Source: Acidicapsa dinghuensis (lineage in GTDB: Bacteria; Acidobacteriota; Terriglobia; Terriglobales; Acidobacteriaceae). Taken from it: a DNA stretch of 64,000 nt. Made by a program: the position numbers and the translations under genes. The stretch is from the NCBI RefSeq assembly GCF_025685685.1, contig NZ_JAGSYH010000003.1, positions 124,001-188,000 of the forward strand, read 5' to 3'. This document shows positions 33,868 to 43,310 of the stretch, one piece after another. The notes under the pieces were generated by a model. It searched no databases. It was not told the DNA's origin and saw only the letters and a list, made by a program, of their open reading frames with translations. Positions within the stretch are counted from its first letter, which is position 1; each line of letters begins with the position of its first letter.

Positions 33868-35049
33868 CTAGTTCTTAACCGCCGCTGCGAATAGGCGAAG
33901 ATAGTTTCCTCCTCCGATCTTTGTAATCTCTTCGGAATTGAAGCCGGTCTTCAACATTGCATCGACGACAACATAGTAGAAACCGAGGTTCTCATCGGCC
34001 CATGCTTCGTTGGTGCGCTCTCCGATGCGAGCCTTCTGCGGGCCTGGGCCACCTCGCCCACGCGGCCCTGTTCCGCCTGGCGCCATCTCGTGTGGTGGTG
34101 GACCGCCGAAGCGCGGGGTTGGCGGAGTGAGCTTTGTATCAGTGCCGATGCATACGTGATCGACGCCAATCACATCTACCAGCGCGCGGATATTCTGTGC
34201 AAACTGCAGCGGGGTATCGGACAAGTGTGTCCACACTCCGATTGCTCCGCCGCCGTCGGCAACGATTTTGGCTTGTTCTTTGCTGATGAGCCGTGGACGC
34301 ATCATCTGCGCCATGGCTGGGTCGTTTCCGAGCTGCGTATCGAGCCCTGTATGCGAAACGATCACGGGCCGCGTGGTCACTTTCAGCGCGGCCTGCGTTG
34401 TATGGATATCGGCATGCGCGAGATCGATGAGCATGCCTAGCCGATTGCACTCCTTGATGACAGAAGCTCCGAATTCTGTGAGTCCTCCGAAGCGCGGGGG
34501 ATTGGTGTACACGTCGCCGAGCGGCACCTCAGCGTCACTGTCATGCAGCAGCCCAAAATGGCGCATTCCGCGGCGATATGCTTCTTCAACCCGCTCGATT
34601 TTTCCCTGGAGAAAATGCGCGCCTTCAATGGCCTGGATGACGGTCGGGGTGCCCGCCTTGTGGGCCGCTCGAATTTCGCTCACGCTCAGGGAACGTTGCA
34701 TGTTGTTGCGCTTAAGCTGACGGTCCATGGCTTCCATTGCGCTCAGAAATCGTTCGTAGGCGTTTCCCTTTTGGTAGTCGGTGGCAAAGGTCATGCAGAT
34801 AGCCGAAAGACCAGACCGCTTCATCTCTCCTGCGAGGTCGATATCCGGTCCCGGCATTTCGGTTTCTGTCATGGGAACATCGATGTGATTGTGGGTATCG
34901 ATGCCGATGGTCTTCGACACAATGTCGGCGACTCGTGGATCTAAAGTGTCTGCTGCCCAGGCACCGCGCGGACGCAGGATCATGGCGCCTGCTGTCATTG
35001 CGGCGGTGGAAAGGAATTGCCGCCGTGAACTGCTACCGTCATGGTTCAT
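33868..35049 (-). CDS. Tat-exported membrane dipeptidase (peptidase M19)
   Basis: I chose ATG 35049 because it begins a twin-arginine signal (SSSRRQFLSTAAMTAGAMI); a longer start is at 35118. The mature 370 or so residues match renal-dipeptidase-type metallo-amidohydrolases: GIDTHNHIDVP (metal His/Asp), IQAIEGAHFL (bridging Glu), IDLAHADIHTTQ and VIVSHTG (metal His). A Pro/Gly-rich loop (GGPPPHEMAPGG) lies before the last part. These enzymes cut dipeptides in the periplasm. It is separated by a short gap from the response regulator and the VapC-like gene. Confidence 0.9.
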   Translation of the reverse strand: MNHDGSSSRRQFLSTAAMTAGAMILRPRGAWAADTLDPRVADIVSKTIGIDTHNHIDVPMTETEMPGPDIDLAGEMKRSGLSAICMTFATDYQKGNAYERFLSAMEAMDRQLKRNNMQRSLSVSEIRAAHKAGTPTVIQAIEGAHFLQGKIERVEEAYRRGMRHFGLLHDSDAEVPLGDVYTNPPRFGGLTEFGASVIKECNRLGMLIDLAHADIHTTQAALKVTTRPVIVSHTGLDTQLGNDPAMAQMMRPRLISKEQAKIVADGGGAIGVWTHLSDTPLQFAQNIRALVDVIGVDHVCIGTDTKLTPPTPRFGGPPPHEMAPGGTGPRGRGGPGPQKARIGERTNEAWADENLGFYYVVVDAMLKTGFNSEEITKIGGGNYLRLFAAAVKN

Positions 35050-35141
35050 AAGAAATGTCTCCAGTAATAACGTGAGATGAATGCGGCTACTGATTAGGCC
35101 TGAAGATTGCGGCGACAAGACGTTGCTGAGAGCAGGGGTGG

Positions 35142-35573
35142 TCAGGGAGCTGGATCGCCGAAGATGGCTACTCCGGCGGAGCGGGCTGCGGAGGCTAGTT
35201 TTTGGTCGAAGGTGGCTAGCTGGGAGCTGGTGCGGAGGGCTAGTTCAAGGTAGGTGGCGTCGTAGGTTGTCAGGTGGAAGGTGCGCCCGAGTTCCAAGGC
35301 TTTCTTTGCGATGGCCTCTGGATCAGCCGAATCCAGGTTGATATCCAAAGTAGCTACATCGGCCAGAAACCTTGTGCTCGATACGAGCGTTGAAAGCCCT
35401 TGACGCTCCGCCGTGAGCAACGCGTTTGTGAACTCTGGATAGAAGATGGCAGGCACCCTCGCGCCGTGTTTCTGGACCCATTCCAGCGCGTCTAAAGCTA
35501 TCCCAGCTTCGGTTGCCTCCGTACGCCTTAAAAGCCAACTCGCAACTACGGACGCGTCGAGAATCAATCTCAC
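35142..35573 (-). CDS. PIN-domain toxin (VapC-like ribonuclease)
   Basis: The 143-residue PIN-domain protein has the acidic residues of the family: Asp6 in LILDASVVASWLL, a mid-chain Glu in PAIFYPEFTNALL, Asp in TTYDATYLELA and Asp in ATFDQKLASAA. VapC toxins cut specific tRNAs or rRNA when their antitoxin is lost. Its start overlaps the antitoxin stop by four bases (ATGA), the standard toxin-antitoxin layout with the antitoxin first. Confidence 0.9.
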   Translation of the reverse strand: MRLILDASVVASWLLRRTEATEAGIALDALEWVQKHGARVPAIFYPEFTNALLTAERQGLSTLVSSTRFLADVATLDINLDSADPEAIAKKALELGRTFHLTTYDATYLELALRTSSQLATFDQKLASAARSAGVAIFGDPAP

Positions 35574-35815
35574 TTACGGCCCTCTCGAATCCACTCAAGC
35601 AGGGTGTCGGTAGGTACGCCGGGAATCGTGGGATTGCGCAGGCGTTCGAGCGCGGCGGCACGCTCTTCTTCGGAGATACGGACTTCTTCGACAGGTTCAA
35701 GCCGGGCGACGGCCCGGCCGCGGTGAGTGATGGTAAACCGTTCTCCATGCTCGACTTTGCGCAGAATCTCGGAGAATTTGGTCTTGGCCATGAAGGAGCC
35801 TATTTCAGTTGGCAT
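35570..35815 (-). CDS. Phd/YefM-family antitoxin
   Basis: The 81-residue protein reads IGSFMAKTKFSEILRKVEHGERFTITHRG in outline. This is the Phd/YefM dimerisation and DNA-binding fold, where KTKFSEIL sits in the first helix and the RGRAVARLEPV strand follows. The acidic C-terminus (EERAAALERLRNP and on) would wrap around the toxin. It normally represses its own promoter. It precedes the PIN toxin gene and overlaps it by four bases. Confidence 0.88.
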   Translation of the reverse strand: MPTEIGSFMAKTKFSEILRKVEHGERFTITHRGRAVARLEPVEEVRISEEERAAALERLRNPTIPGVPTDTLLEWIREGRK

Positions 35816-35976
35816 GGTTTTGCCTCTAATTTCTATTTTGATGACGAATCAACTGGTCTGTCAACTGGTTGGTTTGTAGTTGATAGAGCCATTCTGGGCG
35901 GGATGGATGGAAGCGGTGCATCAATTTATCAGAGGATAGAGCAGGTTTTCAGCCCTTTCGGTTTATTGCGATCCTT

Positions 35977-36001
35977 CAACCCAGGGCGTTGCCCTGGGTT
36001 G
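35977..36001. repeat. short perfect hairpin, REP-like
   Basis: CAACCCAGGGC, a three-base loop GTT, then GCCCTGGGTTG form a perfect 11-base stem. It is followed by a GCGCC...GGCGC mini-hairpin (about 36009-36022). This CCCAGGG(C/T)GTTGCCCTGGG pattern is a widely dispersed bacterial intergenic repeat and could also end transcription. It lies in the 318-base gap between the antitoxin start and the receptor gene end, which holds no gene. Confidence 0.65.
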
Positions 36002-36084
36002 AGATAGCGCCGCGCCTTTGGCGCAGGTTGAGTGGGATGCATTCGCCGATTACGGAAAACCAATGTCCCTTACAGCAAAATCCT

Positions 36085-36134
36085 AAAGCATTCTCTGAAT
36101 GGGTATAGGTCTACGCCAATTTAGAGAATGCTTT
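36085..36134. terminator. hairpin at the 3' end of the receptor gene
   Basis: AAAGCATTCTCT (36085-36096) and AGAGAATGCTTT (36123-36134) form a perfect 12-base stem with a 26-base loop. The stem touches the receptor gene's stop codon. It is a reasonable terminator for that minus-strand gene, although the loop is long. Confidence 0.5.
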
Positions 36135-39100
36135 TAGAAAGAGAGCTTGAGGGCTAGCTGGACTAGGCGGGGGTTGTTGACGGTGGAGTTTACGGAGCCG
36201 AAGCCAGCGGCGCTTACGTCGTTGATGGGCATGCCGAATTGCGGATGATTGAAGAGGTTGAAGAATTCGGCGCGGAAGTTGAGGCCCATGCCTTCACGCC
36301 AAGGCAGTGCGAATTGCTTGATGACGGAGAAGTCGGAGTTGACGAAGTCGGGGCCGACGACGGGGACGCGGGCTGCGTCGCCCAGTTCACCGACTGGGGG
36401 CGCGGAGAAGCAGGAGGCGTTGATCCATTGGAGTTGGCTGTGGCTGGCGTTGTAGACGCTGCAGCCGGTGGCCTGGTTGGGACGGTTCCAGTTGTTGCCG
36501 TTGCCTCCGTTCTGGAAGTAGACGCCGGATTGGTTGTTGCTGTCGATGAGGGGAACGGGGAAGCCGGAGGAGATGTGTTCGATGAGCGTGACCTGCCAGT
36601 TGCCGATCATGGCGTTCGTTAGAGGGTTCCAGTCATTGCCAATCGCTTTGCCTTTGCCGAAGGGCAGGTCATAGATGACGCTGGCGGTGAAGCTGTTGTC
36701 GAGGTTGATCTGCGAGAGGGACCAGTCGAGGTTTTCCCAGTTGGGAAGAGGGAAGTACGGGGCGCTTAGCAGGGAGCCGAGGCCGTCGGAGAGGCCGTTG
36801 TCGTAGGTCCTGGAATAGGTGTAGGCGATCAGAGCGTAGAGGCCGTGCTTCGGGGTTTTGGTCTCGGCTTTGATCTGCAGGGAGTTGTAGTGGGTTTTGC
36901 CTACGTCGCCGAAGAGGAAGACTGCGTTTCCATTGGGCGGGTTGAACGATGGCGCATAGGATGAGCCGTCGGCGTTGCAGCCGAGTGTGTATCCGGAGAT
37001 GGTCCCGCAGCCGGAGGGGCCAAAGGTGTAGAGGTTGTTGCCGATTACCAGGATGTGGCTGCCAGTGGAACCGGCATAGCCAGCCGTGAGCACGAGTCCA
37101 GCCGGAAGCTGGCGCTCGATATTGGCGTTGTACTGGCGGACACGGCCCATTTTGAAGTCGGTGGGCTGGTAGTAGAGGGAGCCGGTGAAGGTATCGAGCG
37201 TTGGGGCTGTTGGAATGGCCTGGAATCCGGCGGAAAGGCTGGTGGGGGCGAAATTGTCGGACTCGGCGAGGAAGGGAGGATTTTGCCAGAGACCGTTTGC
37301 GCCCTGGCTCCATGCCGAATCGTTGAAGAGGCCGAAGCCGAGGCGAAGCACGGTTTTTTCGCTGCCCAACACTTTCCAGGTGAGGCCGACGCGCGGCTCA
37401 ACGGCGGTCCAATCCATCTTGACGCCGGCGGAGGCGTTTACGCCGTTCTGATTGGCAACGAGTAGCTGGTTGGTGGTGGGGATGTAGTTAGCGAGTCTTC
37501 CGGCCTCTTCGGTCATGGGGGTGGTCATATCCCAGGCGAAGCCGAGATTGAGCACAAGGGAAGGAGTCACGCGCCAGTCATCCTGCACGAATGGCCGGTA
37601 GATCTTCCAGCGGCGGCCGGTTACCGCGCCATTGAAACTTTGATCGTGGATGGCGAGACCAGTGATGCCGAGCAACAAGTCGGCCTCGGGATTGCCAGGT
37701 ACGCTGTTGCAGCCTGTAGTGCCGGTGGGACAGGTGTAGCCGCTCTGGTTGCCGTCGTTGCCGATGATCCAGAAGCCGTCTTGAAATGCTTCTGTACCGA
37801 CGTTCATTTGATTGCCCCGGAAATCGAAGCCGATCCGAATGTCGTGCTTGCCGCGGATGAGGTCGAGGGTGTCTTTTGCGGAGAAAATGTTGGTGCCGCC
37901 CTGGAAGGGTGAGTAGCCGCGATCGCCAAGCGCCCAGTAGCCGCCGGCGACGATGGTGGAAACCAAGCCGCAACTGTAGGAGCCGGGAGTGCAGGTGGTT
38001 GAGCCGGCGGGGCAGCCCAGGTTGGCGTTGGGAATGCCTAGTGCGGCGGAGGCGCAGGTGCCGTTGTCCTGCGAGCGGATGTAGTCGAAGATGCGGTCGT
38101 AGCCGAAGCTGAACTGGTTGAGCATGTTGGCGGAGAAGACGTGGCTCTCGCCGATGGCGATGTTGCGGGCGTGGTTCCAGATGCGCTCATTGCTGCCAAA
38201 GGCGTTGCCTTCGGCGAGGTATGGCGCGGGTGCGCCGCCGGGCACGTATGAGTAGGCCTGGTCGTAGCTGAAGCGGGCGAAGGCGGTGTCGGCAGCGGAG
38301 AAGTTGTGATCGACGCGGCCGTCAAATTTGGTTTCGAAGAGGCTGCGGACGGGTTCAGCCGTGTAGTTGTAGGAGGCATTGGGCACGCCGAAATTGGCGT
38401 TGGGCGTGGGATAGTAGGCCATCATTCCCTGACCGATGCTGTTCATCAGCCCGGTAGGAATTTTGTCGCAGGCGACGCCATGCGGCTGAACGCCATTGGT
38501 GGCGGGGAGTGGATTTCCCTGACTGTCGCACTGGAAATAGATATTGCTGGGGGCATTTGGATCGGTCGATGCGCCGGCCATGTTGGGATTGGCGATGGGA
38601 TAGGGCACAACGTTTCCGTTGACGTCGAGAACTGGGGTTCCGGTGGGACCGTTGGTGAAGTCGCCTCCACGCATAGCAACGGAAGGCACAAGACCGGTAA
38701 ACGCCTGCGCGTGCAACTGGTCCTTCTGCTCGCCGTCGACGAACCAGAAGGTCTTGTTTTTGCGGAGCGGACCGCCGATGGCGCCGCCGAACTGGTTGAG
38801 GTTGAATTTTTCGACCGAGTTGGCGAAGTAGCTTTTGGAGTCGAGGTCGGTGTTGCGGACGAATTCGAAGAGGGAGCCGTGGAAGTCGTTGGTGCCGGAT
38901 TTGGTGGTGACGAGGACGGTGGGGCCGGCGCGGGTACCGAATTCAGCAGAGTAGGTGTAGGTGAGGACTTTGAATTCCTGGATGTCGTCGATGGAGGAGA
39001 AGACGCCGATGCCTCCGGCGGTGAGCTCGTTATTGTCGACGCCGTCGAGGAGCCAGTCTGTGCTGTTGGGGCGGGAACCGCCAACGGAGAGCGAGAAGGA

Positions 39101-39718
39101 GCCGCGCGTAGCTACTTCGCTGTCACTGCCGGAAGTGAAAAAGCTGCCGGGGTTGGTTTCGGCGGTGGCGCCGGCAGTGAGGGTGGCGAGTTGAACGAAG
39201 TCGCGGCCGTTCAACGGGAGCTGCGAGACCTGCTGTGAGGTGATGACCTGACCGAGTGAGGGATTGGCGGTCTCGACGGCTACGGCATCGCTGGAGACGC
39301 TGACGGTGGTGACGACGGTGGCGGGAGTGAGGGAGAAGTTGAGCTCACGGGCTTCGTCGACCTGGAGACGGAGATCACGGGTTTCGGCGCTCTGGAAGCC
39401 GGTGGCGTCGACATGCACAGTGTAGGTGCCGACGGGCAGCAATGGTACTAGATAGTGCCCGGAGCTGTCGGTTTTGACGGAGCGGATTTGTCCGGTCTCC
39501 TGCGAAGTGACGGTGACGGAAGCGTCGGGGACGGCAGAGCCGGATTTATCGGTTGTGTTACCGGAGAAGCTGCCTGTGGCTTGTCCGTAGAGCTGGGGCG
39601 AGAAGAGAACGGGAATTAGGAGGGCGATGACGCAGAGCAGGCGAAGCGGAGTTGTCAGAGTGGGATGGCTTTGTGTGCGAAACCGGCTGAGCAATTGACG
39701 ATCAAGAGTACATTGCAT
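36134..39718 (-). CDS. Oar-like TonB-dependent receptor with carboxypeptidase-regulatory-like domain
   Basis: The 1194-residue outer-membrane receptor has a signal region (about 20-48), an N-terminal beta-sandwich (about 50-135; GSFSGNTTDKSGSAVPDASV, HYLVPLLPVGTYTV), then a plug with LPLNGRDFVQLATLTAG and a long 22-strand-type barrel. It ends in an aromatic residue within LVQLALKLSF, as outer-membrane barrels do. This Oar-like type is expanded in Acidobacteriota and takes up glycans, peptides or siderophores; the ligand here is unknown. It stands alone, with no SusD homologue beside it. Its 3' end lies near a terminator hairpin. Confidence 0.9.
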   Translation of the reverse strand: MQCTLDRQLLSRFRTQSHPTLTTPLRLLCVIALLIPVLFSPQLYGQATGSFSGNTTDKSGSAVPDASVTVTSQETGQIRSVKTDSSGHYLVPLLPVGTYTVHVDATGFQSAETRDLRLQVDEARELNFSLTPATVVTTVSVSSDAVAVETANPSLGQVITSQQVSQLPLNGRDFVQLATLTAGATAETNPGSFFTSGSDSEVATRGSFSLSVGGSRPNSTDWLLDGVDNNELTAGGIGVFSSIDDIQEFKVLTYTYSAEFGTRAGPTVLVTTKSGTNDFHGSLFEFVRNTDLDSKSYFANSVEKFNLNQFGGAIGGPLRKNKTFWFVDGEQKDQLHAQAFTGLVPSVAMRGGDFTNGPTGTPVLDVNGNVVPYPIANPNMAGASTDPNAPSNIYFQCDSQGNPLPATNGVQPHGVACDKIPTGLMNSIGQGMMAYYPTPNANFGVPNASYNYTAEPVRSLFETKFDGRVDHNFSAADTAFARFSYDQAYSYVPGGAPAPYLAEGNAFGSNERIWNHARNIAIGESHVFSANMLNQFSFGYDRIFDYIRSQDNGTCASAALGIPNANLGCPAGSTTCTPGSYSCGLVSTIVAGGYWALGDRGYSPFQGGTNIFSAKDTLDLIRGKHDIRIGFDFRGNQMNVGTEAFQDGFWIIGNDGNQSGYTCPTGTTGCNSVPGNPEADLLLGITGLAIHDQSFNGAVTGRRWKIYRPFVQDDWRVTPSLVLNLGFAWDMTTPMTEEAGRLANYIPTTNQLLVANQNGVNASAGVKMDWTAVEPRVGLTWKVLGSEKTVLRLGFGLFNDSAWSQGANGLWQNPPFLAESDNFAPTSLSAGFQAIPTAPTLDTFTGSLYYQPTDFKMGRVRQYNANIERQLPAGLVLTAGYAGSTGSHILVIGNNLYTFGPSGCGTISGYTLGCNADGSSYAPSFNPPNGNAVFLFGDVGKTHYNSLQIKAETKTPKHGLYALIAYTYSRTYDNGLSDGLGSLLSAPYFPLPNWENLDWSLSQINLDNSFTASVIYDLPFGKGKAIGNDWNPLTNAMIGNWQVTLIEHISSGFPVPLIDSNNQSGVYFQNGGNGNNWNRPNQATGCSVYNASHSQLQWINASCFSAPPVGELGDAARVPVVGPDFVNSDFSVIKQFALPWREGMGLNFRAEFFNLFNHPQFGMPINDVSAAGFGSVNSTVNNPRLVQLALKLSF

Positions 39719-39948
39719 CGTTTGATCCCTTTCATGAGGCCATGTATGTGTTTTGTTTTCAGGTTGGAAAACACCTGAGCTGCCCAGGGAACGAGACGGA
39801 TAGCTTAAGTTAAGAATGGTTTACAGGAAAGTCAACGGAAAGTTTCGGCGGGATTGCGTGTCTTCGTGTGCGAAATAACTCGCTGTAACACGAGTAGTCG
39901 CGACGAACCATAGGGATAGTTCGCCGGAGATTGTGTGTGCAGTACCGC

Positions 39949-40569
39949 TCAGGCAGGCAGAAGGGGCACGAAGGTGCGCTGCTGTTCGTCGTAGCGCTCG
40001 ACGCGGCCGGAGAGGATGTCGTAGTACCAGCCGTGAACTTCGATGGAGTGATGAGCGAGGGCGCTGGCCACTGAAGGCTGGGCGCGCAGGTTGGCGAGCT
40101 GGGCTACGACGTTTCCACGAATGATGGAGCAGAGCTCGGCCTGGTCGCCGTCTTCCGGACGGAGGGGTTGACGATGGCTGAAGGCGGCCTCAACGTGATT
40201 GAGCCAACGGCTAGCTTTTGGGAGTTTTTCGAGGCCCTTGCGATGGAGGGCGGCTTTGAGCGCGCCGCAGTCGGAGTGTCCGCAGAGGACGACGTGGCGG
40301 ACTTTGAGGACTTCGACGGCGTACTCGATGGTTGAGGTGACACCGTCCATGTCAGCGCCTGTAACGGGGACGACGTTGCCGATGCAGCGGGAGAGGAAGA
40401 GATCGCCGGGGCCAGTCTGGAAGATCAGGTCGGGGACGATGCGTGAGTCGGAGCAGGTGATGAAGAGGTATTCAGGGGCCTGCGACTCGGCGAGGAGATG
40501 GAATTGCTCACGTTTGGCGGGGAAGACGTCTTTCTGGAATTTCGAGTATCCCTTGACCAGCTTGTCCAT
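39949..40569 (-). CDS. beta-class carbonic anhydrase
   Basis: This enzyme interconverts CO2 and bicarbonate in the cytosol. The 206 residues hold the zinc ligands Cys39 (in FITCSDSR, with the Asp41-Arg43 dyad), His98 and Cys101 (in LCGHSDCGAL). SRCIGNVVP and TSTIEYAVEVL are also typical. The gene is divergent from the GntR regulator gene, with about 113 bases between the starts, so that regulator may control it. Confidence 0.93.
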   Translation of the reverse strand: MDKLVKGYSKFQKDVFPAKREQFHLLAESQAPEYLFITCSDSRIVPDLIFQTGPGDLFLSRCIGNVVPVTGADMDGVTSTIEYAVEVLKVRHVVLCGHSDCGALKAALHRKGLEKLPKASRWLNHVEAAFSHRQPLRPEDGDQAELCSIIRGNVVAQLANLRAQPSVASALAHHSIEVHGWYYDILSGRVERYDEQQRTFVPLLPA

Positions 40570-40682
40570 TTGCTTTCGTCTCCTGCTTTGCGGTGATGCT
40601 GCCTTGTACAGGGTAGCTCATGGGTGATGGGGATTGTGAGACGGATTCGAGCGGCTGGAGGACAGGACGTTATATTGTCCTC

Positions 40683-41444
40683 ATGAGTGAGGCGCTGCTT
40701 TACGAGAAGGTTGAGGAAGTGCTGGCTGCGGAGATTGCCACAGGAGAGCTGCGGCCCGGTGACCGGCTGCCGAGCGAAGATGAATTGCTGACGCGGTTTG
40801 GGGTGAGCCGGATTACGGTGCGGCGGGCGATTCAGAATCTGGTGCAGCGCGGGGTGGTGGAGATTCAGCGGGGGCGAGGGACGTTTGTGCTGGCTCCGCG
40901 GATTTCGCAGGAGCTCACGAAGCTCACCGGTTTTGTGGAAGACATGATGGTGCATGGCCGGAAGGCTTCGGCGAAAGTGTTGAGTCGCGACGAGGTGGCT
41001 GCGAATGCTACGGTGGCGCGGCAGTTGGGGATCAGCAAGGGCACGCGCGTGGTGCGGATTGAGCGCGTGCGGCTGGCGGATTCGGTGCCGATGTCATTGG
41101 ATGAGACGTATCTGCCGCTGGCGATTGGGAGGCAGATTGTGCGAAATGATCTGCGAGTGAAGCCGATCTTTACGCTGCTGGAGGAGAAGTACGGCGTTCC
41201 GCTGACGGAGGCGGAGTATAAGCTCGAGGCTTCGGCGGCTTCGGCTCATGTGGCAGAGGCGCTGTCGATCGAGGAGAACGCGCCGATCTTGCGGATTGAG
41301 CGGACGACGTTCACTACGGACGGCAGGCCGATCGATTACGAGATGCTTTCGTATCGAGGAGACCTGATCCGGTTTGTGACGCGATTGATACGCGGGGCGA
41401 AGACGGAACCGGGTCATTCGACGCGACGCCGTCTTAAGGCGTGA
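40683..41444 (+). CDS. GntR-family transcriptional regulator (HutC/UTRA type)
   Basis: I chose ATG 40683 (MSEALLYEKVEEVLAAEI) over one 21 codons upstream because it matches the family's N-terminus. The first 70 residues are the GntR winged helix (GDRLPSEDELLTRFGVSRIT, VRRAIQNLVQRGVV). The rest is a UTRA ligand domain (DSVPMSLDETYLPLAI, ENAPILRIERTTFTTDGRPIDYEML in parts). Such regulators sense sugars or amino-sugar derivatives. Its 3' end overlaps the convergent DoxX gene by 31 bases. Confidence 0.92.
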   Translation: MSEALLYEKVEEVLAAEIATGELRPGDRLPSEDELLTRFGVSRITVRRAIQNLVQRGVVEIQRGRGTFVLAPRISQELTKLTGFVEDMMVHGRKASAKVLSRDEVAANATVARQLGISKGTRVVRIERVRLADSVPMSLDETYLPLAIGRQIVRNDLRVKPIFTLLEEKYGVPLTEAEYKLEASAASAHVAEALSIEENAPILRIERTTFTTDGRPIDYEMLSYRGDLIRFVTRLIRGAKTEPGHSTRRRLKA

Positions 41445-41908
41445 TAAGAGTCGAATGACCATGGAGTGGGAGCGCTGAGAGCGAGCGCGAGGAAGCAAAC
41501 GATGTAGAGCAGGTCGCATTCGTAGCCGGGAGGGCCGAATTGTGCGCGACCATTGACGATGCCTGTGAGCTTGATGGAGCTGAAGCCGTAGGGAAGATGC
41601 ACGGTGACGATGGCGACTGCGAGCAGGATGATGGCGGGGATGCTGACGAGTGAAACGAATGCGCCGAGCAGAATGCAGAGGCCGCCGAGAATTTCGGTGC
41701 CGATGGTGAGCCAGGACATGAGGTGTGCAGCGGGAACTCCGGCGGCGTGGAGGATGTTGGCGAAGGCTGCTGGGCCTTTGGACCATTTGGCGAGGCCGTG
41801 GGCGAGGAAGCCATAGCCTACGAGCAGACGGAGGGGCAGTAGGGAGTATTGCGCGGCGTAACGATGGGGGCCGTCTTTGCGGGTTGTCGATGGGCTGTAT
41901 GTGTTCAT
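41414..41908 (-). CDS. DoxX-family membrane protein
   Basis: The 164-residue four-helix membrane protein has the DoxX pattern: LLPLRLLVGYGFLAHGLAKW in the first helix, then GPAAFANILHAAGVPAAHL, a second helix with GTEILGGLCILLGAF, and PAIILLAVAIVTVH. DoxX proteins are linked to redox and thiol stress but their reaction is unclear. It is divergent from the chromate transporter, with a symmetric operator-like site between them. The C-terminus, which overlaps the GntR gene end, reads VPLLPW-like helices then SYHALRRRRVE. Confidence 0.82.
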   Translation of the reverse strand: MNTYSPSTTRKDGPHRYAAQYSLLPLRLLVGYGFLAHGLAKWSKGPAAFANILHAAGVPAAHLMSWLTIGTEILGGLCILLGAFVSLVSIPAIILLAVAIVTVHLPYGFSSIKLTGIVNGRAQFGPPGYECDLLYIVCFLALALSAPTPWSFDSYHALRRRRVE

Positions 41909-41950
41909 GTCAGGACGCTTCGCTTTCTGGTGTATCAGAAGTTCAATTTC

Positions 41951-41972
41951 GACAATATGACGTTATAATGTC
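41951..41972. promoter_or_regulatory. imperfect palindrome with TATAAT box between doxX-like and chromate genes
   Basis: The half sites GACAATATGAC and GTTATAATGTC form a 22-base imperfect dyad (18 of 22 symmetric). It includes a TATAAT at 41964-41969 reading toward the chromate transporter, whose ribosome site AGGAG is at about 41976. The placement suits a repressor that covers the -10 box and controls one or both divergent genes. Confidence 0.5.
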
Positions 41973-41992
41973 TTTAGGAGTTACAGAAGATT

Positions 41993-43297
41993 TTGCCTGC
42001 TGCTTTGCAAGATGAGACTGTGGCTCCGGCCTTTGGTGAGGCGCTGCGGTTCTGGTGGAAGCTGGGATGGATCAGCTTTGGCGGTACCGCGGCGCATATC
42101 GCGATCATGCATGACGAACTGGTGGTCAGGAAGCGCTGGATTGGCGAGCCGGAGTTTTTGCATGCGCTAAGTCACTGCATGATGCTGCCGGGTCCGGAGG
42201 CGACTCAGCTTGCGATCTATATTGGACGGAAGCTGCATGGAGTGAAAGGCGGAGTAGCGGCGGGAACGCTGTTTGTGTTGCCTTCGACCGCGGTGCTGCT
42301 GGCGCTGAGCGTGGTCTATGTGCGGTATGGGAGCGTGCGCTGGATTACGGCGATGATTTATGGCCTTAGATCCGCCATCGTTGCGCTGGTGACGGTGGCG
42401 CTGTTGCGTGTGGCGCGGCGTACGCTGCTTATGAGGCTGCAGTGGATTGTGGCTGGATGCGCATTTGTCGCGTTTACTTTGCTTCATGTGTCGTTGCCGC
42501 TGGTGATGCTGGCGGCGATTGCGATTGGCGTGCTGCTGGCGCGGGTTGCTCCGGGATTGCTTGGTGCGGATGAAGAGCAAAGCGGCGTGGCTAAGGATGG
42601 CTTGCGCATCTGGAAGCCTCTGCTGCGTGGGGTTTTGCGTGTGACTGCCGTTGGGTGCGCGCTCTGGGTTATTCCGCTGATTGGGTTTTTGTGGAACAGC
42701 CGCGATTTTTCGTTCTGGTGGCGGCTCTCGACGTTTTTTACGAGGACGGCGTTTGTCACGATTGGAGGCTCATACACAGTGTTGCCGTATGTGGCGCATG
42801 AGGTGGTGACGCACTATCACTGGGTGACTGGCGCGCAGATGCTGGATGGATTTTCACTGGCGGAGACGACGCCGGGGCCGCTGATTATTGTGGTGGCTTA
42901 CATCGGATTTATGGCGGCGTACAACTACTTTCATGGAGCGATGATGCCCGCCGTCGCTGCGTTGTTCGTCACGGTTTTCTATACGTTTTTGCCGTGCTTT
43001 GTGTTTGTCTTTGCGGGGGCTCCGGTGATAGAGCGAACGCATGGGAACAAAAGCGTGCAGGGTGTGCTGCGGCTGATTACGGCAGTGGTGGTGGCAGCAA
43101 TGCTGACGCTGGTGTTGTTTCTGGCGCGTGGCGCGTTGTTCTCTGCGGAAGGTGTCGCGTTCGCGAATCTTGATGTGCTGGCGGCGGTGTGGGTTGCGGT
43201 GTCGTTTGTGTTGCTGCAAGGGTTTCGTGTGGGTGCGATGGGTATTGTGGGGTTGAGTCTGGTGTTTGGTTTGGTGCGATTGTGGATTGTGGGTTAG
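41993..43297 (+). CDS. chrA: chromate transporter (ChrA family)
   Basis: The 434-residue membrane protein has two homologous halves of about six helices each. Half 1 starts EALRFWWKLGWISFGGTAAHIAIMHDELV with the FGG motif and LPGPEATQLAIYIG; half 2 has FFTRTAFVTIGGSYTVLPYV, then the DGFSLAETTPGPLI motif. This is the long-chain CHR type, which exports chromate or sulfate-like anions by proton motive force. The start is a TTG preceded at 12 bases by AGGAG. A repeat cluster follows its stop. The ChrA function is inferred from family; Acidobacteria often keep one without chromate stress. Confidence 0.88.
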   Translation: MPAALQDETVAPAFGEALRFWWKLGWISFGGTAAHIAIMHDELVVRKRWIGEPEFLHALSHCMMLPGPEATQLAIYIGRKLHGVKGGVAAGTLFVLPSTAVLLALSVVYVRYGSVRWITAMIYGLRSAIVALVTVALLRVARRTLLMRLQWIVAGCAFVAFTLLHVSLPLVMLAAIAIGVLLARVAPGLLGADEEQSGVAKDGLRIWKPLLRGVLRVTAVGCALWVIPLIGFLWNSRDFSFWWRLSTFFTRTAFVTIGGSYTVLPYVAHEVVTHYHWVTGAQMLDGFSLAETTPGPLIIVVAYIGFMAAYNYFHGAMMPAVAALFVTVFYTFLPCFVFVFAGAPVIERTHGNKSVQGVLRLITAVVVAAMLTLVLFLARGALFSAEGVAFANLDVLAAVWVAVSFVLLQGFRVGAMGIVGLSLVFGLVRLWIVG

Positions 43298-43310
43298 AGA
43301 CAAGGTGGAA

